From Paraburkholderia unamae (lineage in GTDB: Bacteria > Pseudomonadota > Gammaproteobacteria > Burkholderiales > Burkholderiaceae), in the NCBI RefSeq assembly GCF_003268775.1, contig NZ_QLSU01000013.1, positions 1 to 64,000 of the forward strand: a stretch of DNA of 64,000 nucleotides, read 5' to 3'. The translations under genes and the position numbers were made by a program. This document shows positions 50,330 through 57,782 of the stretch, one piece after another; position 1 is the stretch's first letter, and each line of letters opens with the position of its first letter. Below the pieces are notes generated by a model that worked only from the letters and a program-made list of their open reading frames with translations, was not told the DNA's origin and ran no database searches.

Positions 50330-51649
50330 TCAGTGCGAGGCTTCTTCTCGCAGCGCGTTCACGCGGTCCAGATCGCCCGAGTAATGGCGCTTGCCGATCA
50401 CGAACACGAGGGCGGCCACGAGCGGTGCGAACGGCACGAGCTGGAGCGCCCCGAGCAACCCGATGTGGTCCGCCACGACGCCCGTGAGCACGGCGGCGGG
50501 CGCAAGACCCAGCAGGTTGTTCGACAGCGTGAGCGTGGCGAACGCCGAAGCGTGGATCGAGGGCGGCGTGAGGTTCGCCACCATCGCGCCCGAGGGGCCC
50601 GCCGCGCCTGCGCAGAAGAACATGCCCGCGCCGATCAATACGAGTTGCGCCGTGCCCGGCGGCAGGCGCAGGCCGATCGTGAGCAGCACGAAGCAGATCA
50701 CGCAGTACGCAATGGCGATGGTCCACTTTCTTTCGCCCGCTTCCTTGCTGAAGCGGTCCGCGAGGTTCCCGCATACCACCATGCCCACGCCCGTCACGAG
50801 CACGAACGCCGCCGCCGTCACGGCCGCCTTGCCCGTCTCCATGCCGTAGTAGCGGTTCAGGAAGCTCGGCAGCCAGCTCCACACCGCGGCCGGCACCAGC
50901 AGATGCACGCCGCTGCCCACATACGCGCACACCACGGAGCGCGTGGAAAAGAGGCCCTTGAGCAGCGCGCGCAGGCTCATGCGCATGCCGCCCGGCGCTT
51001 CGCGGTTGCCGATGGCGGGCTGCAACGAGGCGATACGCTTTTCCGTCACGACGATGCGATAGATCACGACCAGCACCATCCCCATGATCGCCATGGCGCC
51101 AAACGCCGCGCGCCAGCCCAGATGGGCCGCGACCGCCCCGCCGAGCGCCATGCCCAGCACCGAGCCGAACGCCCCGCCCGCCATGAACGCGCCCGTGATT
51201 GTGGCACGCAGCCGCGGCGGGAAAATACTCAGCACGACGGCAATGCCCACGCTGCCATAGGCCGCTTCGCCGATGCCGACGAAGGCGCGCGCAAGCAGCA
51301 TCTCGCCGTAGTTGGTCGAGAGCGCGCAGCCGAGCGTGGCAAGGCTCCACATCGCCGCCATCAGCACGATGCTTTTAACGCGGCCCCAGCGGTCGGCGAG
51401 CACCGAAAGCGGGAACGTGAGCACGCCCACCATCAGCGCGACCACGCTGCTGAGCGAGCCGAGCCGCGTATCCGAAAGGCCCCAGGTGGTCTTGAGCAGC
51501 GGGAACACCGCGTTCAACACCTGGCGCGACATGTAGTCCGAAAGCAGCAGCCCGACAGTCAGGGCAAACACGACCCACGCGTACACGCGCACGTTACTCT
51601 GGGTCGTCGTCATTTCGCCCGCTGTGGGCTCGGCATGCGTGGTGAGCAT
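50330..51649 (-). CDS. MFS transporter, ACS-like organic acid importer
   Basis: This is a 439-residue 12-helix secondary transporter. The first helices include ADRWGRVKSIVL, the conserved inter-helix loop between TM2 and TM3 of the family, and the second half has the ADRFSKEAGERKW copy between TM8 and TM9. The N-terminus (MLTTHAEPTAGEM) is cytoplasmic. MFS proteins of this group carry organic anions such as hexuronates, aromatic acids and phthalates. It is the second gene of the cluster and probably imports the pathway substrate. Confidence 0.9.
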   Translation of the reverse strand: MLTTHAEPTAGEMTTTQSNVRVYAWVVFALTVGLLLSDYMSRQVLNAVFPLLKTTWGLSDTRLGSLSSVVALMVGVLTFPLSVLADRWGRVKSIVLMAAMWSLATLGCALSTNYGEMLLARAFVGIGEAAYGSVGIAVVLSIFPPRLRATITGAFMAGGAFGSVLGMALGGAVAAHLGWRAAFGAMAIMGMVLVVIYRIVVTEKRIASLQPAIGNREAPGGMRMSLRALLKGLFSTRSVVCAYVGSGVHLLVPAAVWSWLPSFLNRYYGMETGKAAVTAAAFVLVTGVGMVVCGNLADRFSKEAGERKWTIAIAYCVICFVLLTIGLRLPPGTAQLVLIGAGMFFCAGAAGPSGAMVANLTPPSIHASAFATLTLSNNLLGLAPAAVLTGVVADHIGLLGALQLVPFAPLVAALVFVIGKRHYSGDLDRVNALREEASH

Positions 51650-51775
51650 GGGTTATCTCCTAGGCGTCCCGCTCGTCGTCGGGTTCTCGTTTCTCTCAGG
51701 TCCGACGGCAACATCCAGACGGCCGCTTCCCGGCCCGGCGGGCGCACACGCGCGCGCCGGGCTCCTGTTTCCTGC

Positions 51776-52831
51776 TTACGCCGCGCGCAGCGGCAGGTTC
51801 TTCACCCCTGCCGGGCGGTTCGGCGCCATGCCGTTCGCGGCAAGCGTCTCGTCGATCGTCTCGTACTGCACGCCGATGCGGTAGATCTCGCGCGCTTCCT
51901 TGCCGGTGGCGATCTCGCGGCCCAGTTCGTGGGCGACGCGCACGCACTGCTGGATCTGCTGCACCGAGGTCATGCGCTTGCCGTGCTGGTCGATGATCGT
52001 GTCCTCGATGCCGCAGCGCGGATGCAGACCCATCGCCATCGCCATCATGTTGAACGGCAGCACGTTCTTGAGCAGCGACTCGGCGGTGAGCGTGCAGCCA
52101 TCGGGCGCGCGGTGCACGAAGTTGAAGAAGTTGAACGGGTTCGGGCCGTCGAAGCCGCCGCCAATGCCAATCCACGTGAGGTTCAGCGGGCCCTTGTACG
52201 CGCCCTTGCGCACGAGGCGTTCGAGCGTTTCGAGCGCATGCATGCCCGTGAGCTGGAAGTGGGGCTGAATGCCCGACGCTTGCAGGCGGCGCAGATGCTC
52301 CTCGACCCAGGCCGGACCCGCCGGCACCGTCATTTCACTATAGGCGGCCATGAACGCGGGGTTGGAAAGCGAGGTGCCCTCCAGATACTCCGGGTAGAGC
52401 AGCTCCATGATGTTCATCTGCGTGGTGTTGATCGCCACGGTCACCTGGTCCGGCTTCGGTTCGAGTTCGGCGAGCATGTGGCGCGTGTCGTCGGAGAGCC
52501 ACTTCGCGGCTTCGCCGTCGCTTTCCGGCGCGAACGAGATCGAGCCGCCCACCTGGATGATCATGTCGGGCACGGCGGCGCGCACGCCCGCGATCAGCTC
52601 GTTGAACTTCGACAGGCGCTTGGAGCCCTTGCCGTCGAGTTCGCGCACATGCAGGTGCAGCACGGTCGCGCCTGCGTCGTAGCAGTCCACGGCTTTCTGG
52701 ATCTGTTCTTCCATCGTCACCGGAATGTCTTCCGGGAAATCCTCAGGCATCCACTCCGGACCGTACGGCGCGGTGGTGATCACCACCTTGTCCTGGTTCT
52801 CGGGGTGCAGCGAGTCGTCGAGGAATTGCAT
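51776..52831 (-). CDS. beta-keto acid cleavage enzyme (BKACE/Kce family)
   Basis: This enzyme condenses a beta-keto acid with acetyl-CoA to give acetoacetate and a new acyl-CoA. It has 351 residues from ATG 52831, with GGGAGAA upstream. BKACE family zinc ligands are His59 and His61 in ATVLHLHVRELDG, and the family's QVGGSISFAPES strand and GIGGGFDGPNPFNF loop are present. It is longer than the prototype 3-keto-5-aminohexanoate cleavage enzyme (about 275 residues), with an N-terminal extension rich in Pro and acidic residues. Substrate class within this diverse family cannot be assigned from sequence. It is the first gene transcribed from the divergent promoter region. Confidence 0.9.
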   Translation of the reverse strand: MQFLDDSLHPENQDKVVITTAPYGPEWMPEDFPEDIPVTMEEQIQKAVDCYDAGATVLHLHVRELDGKGSKRLSKFNELIAGVRAAVPDMIIQVGGSISFAPESDGEAAKWLSDDTRHMLAELEPKPDQVTVAINTTQMNIMELLYPEYLEGTSLSNPAFMAAYSEMTVPAGPAWVEEHLRRLQASGIQPHFQLTGMHALETLERLVRKGAYKGPLNLTWIGIGGGFDGPNPFNFFNFVHRAPDGCTLTAESLLKNVLPFNMMAMAMGLHPRCGIEDTIIDQHGKRMTSVQQIQQCVRVAHELGREIATGKEAREIYRIGVQYETIDETLAANGMAPNRPAGVKNLPLRAA

Positions 52832-52926
52832 CGTGTTCTCCCATGGAGTTGTCGGCGTTCCGGCGTTCGCGACGCGAGTCGTCGCTTCGAATGGCGCCGG
52901 GAACATGGCTGATCCGTTGAGATGCA

Positions 52927-52948
52927 CGATACGGCAATCCTGCGATAC
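52927..52948. promoter_or_regulatory. CGATAC direct repeat in the divergent promoter region
   Basis: CGATAC occurs at 52927-52932 and 52943-52948, 16 bp apart, between the BKACE gene (start 52831) and the AraC-type regulator (start 53023). AraC-family proteins usually bind direct repeats of half-sites, so this is a candidate operator. Statistical support is weak. Confidence 0.3.
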
Positions 52949-53022
52949 ACTTTTTCGATCAGGCGCCATCGTTTTAGCATTTCGCGCCACCAGGCGTTAA
53001 CACCGATGGGGGAGACACCACT

Positions 53023-54024
53023 ATGGAAACGATGCTGCGCGCGGTGTCCATGGGCGGCTATTTCGACGTGGCTCGCCGCGTCGGGCTGAACCCGGTCGAG
53101 CTCGCCCAGCAGGCGGGGGTCGACGCCGCCGCGCTCGCCAATCCCGACGCGCGCATTCCGGCCGCCGCCGCCTGCCTGCTGCTGGAGCGCTCGGCCGAAA
53201 AAGCCGCATGCCCGACTTTCGCGCTGCAAATGGCCGAAATGCGGCGCAAGTTCGGCACGGGCGTGGTCAACGTGCTGCTCGCGCACAAGCGTACGCTGCG
53301 CGAGGTGCTGCTCGCCACGGCCGAATACCGCCACCTGCTTAATGAAGCGCTCGCTGTGTACGTGGAGGACGCGGGCGAAACGGTCACCATCCGCGAGGAA
53401 CTGGTGGTCGATCCCGGCATTCCCACGCATCAGGCGATCGAGCTCGCGGTGGGCGTGCTCGCGCGCCACTCCAGCGCCCTGCTCGGCGATCACTGGAAGC
53501 CGCGCGCCGTGCATTTCGTCCACCAGGGGCCGCCCAGCCTCGCGTTTCACCGGCGTTTTTTCGGCTGTCCGCTGGAGTTCGGCAGCGACTTCAACGGCTT
53601 CGTGTGCGCGGCCGCCGACCTCGACTACCCGAACCCCGCGGCGGACCCGGAACTGGTGCGCTATGCGGAAAGCCTCGCCGATTCGCTCAACGCCGCGGGC
53701 GTGGATTCCACCGCGCTCGAAGTGCGCAAGGCGATCTATCTGCTGCTGCCGCTCGAGCAGGCCACCGTCGATCTCGTGGCCGCGCATCTGCACGTGAGCG
53801 TGCGCACCATGCAGCGTCAGCTCGGGCTGGCAGAGACGAGCTTCACGCGCCTCGTGGAAGAAGTGCGGGGCGAACTCGCCGTGCGCTACATGAGCAACCC
53901 GCGCTACCCCATCGGGCGCGTATCCGCGCTGCTCGGCTACGCGCAGCAGGGCTCGTTCACGAACTGGTTCAGCGCGCGCTTCGGCATGACGCCGCGCGAC
54001 TGGCGCAACAGTCGTCCGAAATGA
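53023..54024 (+). CDS. OruR/ArgR-like AraC-family regulator
   Basis: This is a 333-residue regulator with an N-terminal arabinose-binding-like (PF12625-type) domain and a C-terminal AraC HTH. The sensor domain has the GTGVVNVLLAHKRTLREVL and LNEALAVYVEDAGETVTIRE segments; the HTH is at about 240-330 (AAHLHVSVRTMQRQLGLAETSF; IGRVSALLGYAQQGSFTNWF). The family includes OruR, GbdR and CmrA-type activators of amino acid and betaine catabolism. It is divergent from the BKACE-led cluster and is the obvious pathway-specific activator. Confidence 0.88.
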   Translation: METMLRAVSMGGYFDVARRVGLNPVELAQQAGVDAAALANPDARIPAAAACLLLERSAEKAACPTFALQMAEMRRKFGTGVVNVLLAHKRTLREVLLATAEYRHLLNEALAVYVEDAGETVTIREELVVDPGIPTHQAIELAVGVLARHSSALLGDHWKPRAVHFVHQGPPSLAFHRRFFGCPLEFGSDFNGFVCAAADLDYPNPAADPELVRYAESLADSLNAAGVDSTALEVRKAIYLLLPLEQATVDLVAAHLHVSVRTMQRQLGLAETSFTRLVEEVRGELAVRYMSNPRYPIGRVSALLGYAQQGSFTNWFSARFGMTPRDWRNSRPK

Positions 54025-54070
54025 CACCATGACGCCGTGACCCCATGACGCAATCTCGCCCCCGCGCGGA

Positions 54071-54610
54071 CTAGAACCCGCGCCTGAGGTTGCGGTCGCG
54101 CACCGGGTCGGGCGCTTTCTGCGTGCGGCGCAGGACGCCCTGCGTGTCGAAATAGAAGTGGAACATCATGTAGTCGATGTTGTTCTCGATGTACCGGTAC
54201 GACCACACTTCCTGCTGCATGCGCGGAAAGAACGAGGTTTCCGCCGGGCGGCCGAAGTTGATGAGCACGTCGTTGCGCGTCCACTCGCCGACCTTCGCGC
54301 GATAGAACTCGGTGTCCTGCAACACCTGGCGCACGCTCACCACCTTGCCGCTGGAATCGAGGTCGGCAACGACCGTCGTGTAGCCCATGGGCTGGGTCGG
54401 CCACATGAGCCGTCTGCCGCCGCCCGGCAGGTCGTAGGTCTCGCGCGGGGGCCCGAGACGGGCGATCACCGTGGACGGGTCGGAGCCAGGCTCGACGCCC
54501 TGCCACGGCTGGGCGCAAGCGGCCAGCACCAGCACGGCGGCCAGCCATGCTCGTTTTGCGTTGAGCCTGAGCCTTGTCTTGCGCCTTGTCCTGGGCCTTA
54601 TTAACCCCAT
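54071..54610 (-). CDS. outer-membrane lipoprotein, SmpA/OmlA-like
   Basis: This is a 179-residue lipoprotein. ATG 54610 is preferred over an in-frame start at 54661, which would put a charged tail before the signal. The signal ends VLVLAACAQPW with lipobox Cys about 33. The mature part has two repeats of the SmpA-type fold: SDPSTVIARLGPPRETYDLPGG and TRNDVLINFGRPAETSFFP. The C-terminus is basic and predicted disordered. SmpA-family proteins act with the Bam complex. No bam gene is adjacent. Confidence 0.85.
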   Translation of the reverse strand: MGLIRPRTRRKTRLRLNAKRAWLAAVLVLAACAQPWQGVEPGSDPSTVIARLGPPRETYDLPGGGRRLMWPTQPMGYTTVVADLDSSGKVVSVRQVLQDTEFYRAKVGEWTRNDVLINFGRPAETSFFPRMQQEVWSYRYIENNIDYMMFHFYFDTQGVLRRTQKAPDPVRDRNLRRGF

Positions 54611-54644
54611 TGGCGTTTCCCGTGGCAGGCGTAGGTGGATGTCG

Positions 54645-55322
54645 TCAACCGGTGTGCGCAACCGGCCGATGCTCGGCGTGCGTACGCGAGGGCTGCACGG
54701 CGAGCGCCTCGTCCGTGTCCAGCGCCGAAGCGCTCACGAGACGCACGAGATCGGCGAGCGAGTTCGCTTTCATCTTTTCCATCACGCGCGCCCGATGAAT
54801 CTTGATGGTCTTTTCCGCCGCACCCAGCGCGTCGGCCACGAGCTTGTTCGGCCGGCCCGTGACGACCAATGCCATGACCTCGCGCTCGCGCGGGGTCAGC
54901 TTGTCGACGCGGCGCTGGATCTCGGCGCGCTGCTCGCGCTCCCCGAACAGCCGCCGCGCCAGTGCGAGCGCGCGCTCGGTGGCCTCGAACAGCACGAGCG
55001 CGTCGATCGGCTTGGTCAGGAAATCCGTCGCGCCCGCCTTCATCGCCTGCACCGCCGTGTTCAATTCGCCGTGCGCAGAAATGAACACGATGGGCACGAC
55101 GCCGCCCAGGCGCCGTTGCAACTCGATCCCGCTCAGGTCGGGCAACTGGAGATCGAGCAGCAGGCAGGCAGGCGCGTTCTGGAGATCCGCGCTTTGAATG
55201 AAGGCGCTCGCGCTGGCGTAGGCCTGCGTGGTGTAGCCGTTCGATCGCAGCAGGCGGCACAGGGCGTTGCGGACGTGCTCGTCGTCGTCCACGACGAAGA
55301 CGATGGGAGTGGGCTCGCTCAT
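54645..55322 (-). CDS. FixJ/NarL-type response regulator
   Basis: This is a 225-residue two-component regulator. The receiver has Asp12/Asp13 in VVDDDEHVR, the phosphoacceptor Asp57 in CLLLDLQLPD and Lys107-type residue in DFLTKPIDAL. The LuxR HTH at about 145-205 (LTPREREVMALVVTGRPNKL; GAAEKTIKIHRARVMEKM) has the usual recognition helix. The C-terminal 20 residues are Arg/His-rich. The start overlaps the sensor-kinase stop by 4 bp (ATGA). Confidence 0.92.
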   Translation of the reverse strand: MSEPTPIVFVVDDDEHVRNALCRLLRSNGYTTQAYASASAFIQSADLQNAPACLLLDLQLPDLSGIELQRRLGGVVPIVFISAHGELNTAVQAMKAGATDFLTKPIDALVLFEATERALALARRLFGEREQRAEIQRRVDKLTPREREVMALVVTGRPNKLVADALGAAEKTIKIHRARVMEKMKANSLADLVRLVSASALDTDEALAVQPSRTHAEHRPVAHTG

Positions 55323-56611
55323 TTTGACAAGCGCGTACGGGTTTGCACGGCCGCGCTCTCCGCTGGAAGTTCGATGTGGAAGGTCAGCCCGCGATCGGCG
55401 TTGCGCTCGGCCCACAACTGGCCGCCGTGCGCCATGACGATGGTGCGGCTGATCGAGAGGCCGAGGCCGAGGCCCTGCGGCTTGGAGGTCACGAACGGCT
55501 TGAAGAGCGTCACGAACCGCTCGGCTTCCACGCCCGGCCCGTGGTCGCGAACGGCGATGCACACCTTGTCGCGGTCCACGCCCGCGTTCACGACGATGCA
55601 AACCCGGCGGTCCTGCACGCGGCATTCGTGCACGGCGTCGAGCGCATTGCGCAGCAGATTCACGAGCACCTGCTGAAGCTGAACGACATCGCCGCGCGGC
55701 TGCGGCAGACCGTCGTCGATGCGCGCCGCCACCGCCGCGCCGCACGCCTGGGTTTCGCGGCGCAGGAGGCGAATCACGTCGCGCACGAGGCTGCCTACGT
55801 CAACCGGGCTCGTTTCGGCCGGTTCGCATTTCGCGGACTGGCGCATGCGCCGGATGATCGCGTGGGCGCGCGCGCTATCGTCCACGACCTCGCCAAGCAG
55901 TTCGCGCAAGTCGCCGATGGCGGGCGGGTTCTGCGCGAGAAAGCGTTGCGCGGCCTGCGCATTGCTGAGAATGGCCGTGAGCGGCTGGTCGACTTCATGC
56001 GCGAGCGCCGCCGCCATGTCGCCGATTTCCGAGGCTCGCTCCCGGTGCAGCCGGCGCGACTCGTTGCCGGGCTCGGCCGCGAGCGCGCTCGCATCGGCTT
56101 CGGTGTCGGGTTCGATCACGACCACGATGCGCGCGGCGGGCCCGATCGCGAGCGAAGCCGAAGCGCTCACGTGCGCCTCGACGCACGCGCCGTTCTTCGC
56201 CCGCGCGACGGCCACGCGCGTAACGCTATGCGGCAGGCCCTCGGCGGTGTTGAGCGCGGCGAAGGAGAGCGGGCGCTCGTCCCAGCGCGAAGGCGCGAGC
56301 ACGGCCTCGACCGGCATGCCGATCAACTCGCCCAGCGCGTAGCCGAGCAGGCGCGTCGCCCGCCCGTTCGCCCAGGCGATATGGCCCGTGCGGTCGAGCA
56401 CCAGCGCCACTGCCGGCATCACTTCGAGAATGCTATGCAGACTTTGCAGGGCGCCTTGCGCCGCATGGCCCCACGCCCGACCGGGCTGCGGCGAGGTCAA
56501 GGTCTGCGCGTGCCGGGAATCGTGTGCGGTGAGGCTGTCGATCCACGCCGGCGGGTTCATCGCGGCTTGCGCCGCCGGCGGTCTCTCGCGCTCGAGATTG
56601 TCGTTCCCCAT
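55319..56611 (-). CDS. FixL-like PAS sensor histidine kinase (soluble)
   Basis: This is a cytosolic sensor kinase of 430 residues with no membrane segment. A PAS domain covers about residues 57-170 (SILEVMPAVALVLDRTGHIAWANGRA...), but I see no clear heme-ligand histidine as in oxygen-sensing FixL. HisKA has His205 in ALAHEVDQPLTAIL (canonical FixL is HELNQP). The ATPase domain has NLLRNALDAVHE, DHGPGVEAE and GLGLGLSISRTI. The start is ambiguous; ATG 56611 is used, while a GTG at 56650 would add 13 residues. It forms an operon with the FixJ-type regulator. Confidence 0.88.
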   Translation of the reverse strand: MGNDNLERERPPAAQAAMNPPAWIDSLTAHDSRHAQTLTSPQPGRAWGHAAQGALQSLHSILEVMPAVALVLDRTGHIAWANGRATRLLGYALGELIGMPVEAVLAPSRWDERPLSFAALNTAEGLPHSVTRVAVARAKNGACVEAHVSASASLAIGPAARIVVVIEPDTEADASALAAEPGNESRRLHRERASEIGDMAAALAHEVDQPLTAILSNAQAAQRFLAQNPPAIGDLRELLGEVVDDSARAHAIIRRMRQSAKCEPAETSPVDVGSLVRDVIRLLRRETQACGAAVAARIDDGLPQPRGDVVQLQQVLVNLLRNALDAVHECRVQDRRVCIVVNAGVDRDKVCIAVRDHGPGVEAERFVTLFKPFVTSKPQGLGLGLSISRTIVMAHGGQLWAERNADRGLTFHIELPAESAAVQTRTRLSK

Positions 56612-57185
56612 GTCTGCCCTGATCACGGTGTCCTCCGAATACGCTGCCACGCTCCGGCCTGAAGTCGTTTCGAACGCTCAAGCGCCGAACGGGGCGGATT
56701 AGACGAGCACGAGAATTTCGGCCACGTGTGGGACCAGGTTGCGCCCCGATACTGACTATCATTTGCAATCGGACGTTTGGCGGAGCCAACAAAAAAACAG
56801 ATGTCTGCAATCCATGTTGGCGCGCAGGCACTTGTATTCCGTTCTTCCTGCGCGCTCACTCCGCGTTGAAATTATATGAAAGAATTTCCCGTTAAATGAA
56901 TCAACGGGAATTAAATTCGATAATTTTTTCCGCCTCGCCGGCGCAACAATCGCGTGTGCTGTTTACATGATTGTGCACACGCCTCGCCAATAGCAACGGC
57001 TTGAGCAGGATATTTGCGAACGTGAATATCGCTCGCCCGAACTAATATGACGATTATATTTTTATGAAATTAACCGATCCGCATGAACCCGGAATTCAAA
57101 CCATTTAAATAGTTATGCAATATCGGCCACGTTTCGCGCGCAACCGATACTCGGGAAAATACGAACCCGCGACGCCGCGCGCGTT
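56612..57185. other. 574-bp gene-free AT-rich region
   Basis: No convincing gene is present. The composition from about 56740 to 57130 is strikingly AT-rich against the surrounding DNA. It includes a perfect 8-bp hairpin (TTCCCGTT at 56886-56893 with AACGGGAA at 56903-56910, 9-nt loop) and an AATTTTTTCC run. It separates the small exported-protein gene (right) from the FixL-like gene (left), both minus strand, so it should contain the kinase promoter. Confidence 0.65.
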
Positions 57186-57431
57186 TCAAGGCGCCGATGC
57201 GGGCGCGGCCTGGGCTGCCGGCGCGGTCGCAGCCGCCTCGCTCGCCTTGTGATGTTGCGAGGCCGTGTTGTTGTTCGATTGCTTGGTGCGCGCCTTCTGC
57301 TCCGCCTTGCGCTGCACGTCGCGCATCTGCTTCATGCCTGGCGTGCCCGCTTGCGCAAATGCCGCGGGTGCGCACAACGGCATGCAAAGCACGAGCGCAA
57401 TCATGCATGGCGTAGTCACACGAATCTTCAT
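57186..57431 (-). CDS. small exported protein of unknown function (81 aa)
   Basis: ATG 57431 has a GGGAG site 7-11 bp upstream and gives a signal peptide (MKIRVTTPCMIALVLCMPLC..., cleaved near FAQ-AG). The mature part is about 55 residues, basic and rich in Lys, Gln and Ala (MKQMRDVQRKAEQKARTKQS), with a Pro/Ala tail. It has no Cys pair or known domain. I do not recognise it. Its stand-alone position next to an AT-rich tract is unexplained. Confidence 0.6.
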   Translation of the reverse strand: MKIRVTTPCMIALVLCMPLCAPAAFAQAGTPGMKQMRDVQRKAEQKARTKQSNNNTASQHHKASEAAATAPAAQAAPASAP

Positions 57432-57782
57432 AGTGGTCTCCCGGGTTCGACTTGGCCTGCCTGACGCACGATTGGACGACGCAAATGACAAGGTATCCTA
57501 CTCATCATGCCAGCGCGAGCAGGTTCGCGCGGGCTTCGTTCACGCGTCTTCCAGTTGTCTCTCCGGTGTCGCACGAGTGTCAATAGGACTCTGGTCCGAT
57601 TGCCAGCCAGGCGGCGCTAACCAGACCATATGCTTGGGCTTTCCCGCCTCGCGCAGGCGCGCCAGCAACGCGTCCGGCCGGGCGGCAAGCTCGCAACGCA
57701 GTGCGCGCGCACGCGCTCGCCCCTTCACGTTGTCGCTATGCGTCTCGCAACCAGGCTGAGCGAACGAATGGAAGGAACGACC
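57432..57782. other. 351-bp divergent region before the DUF3300 gene
   Basis: The region separates the minus-strand small exported gene from the plus-strand DUF3300 gene, whose ribosome site GGAAGG is at 57770-57775. I see no convincing gene or regulatory element in it; ORFs through it are shadows. Confidence 0.55.

Noticed and set aside
50267..52912. 881-codon plus-strand open frame
   Set aside because: It is antisense to the MFS and BKACE genes, which carry strong family motifs, and is His/Arg-rich shadow sequence.
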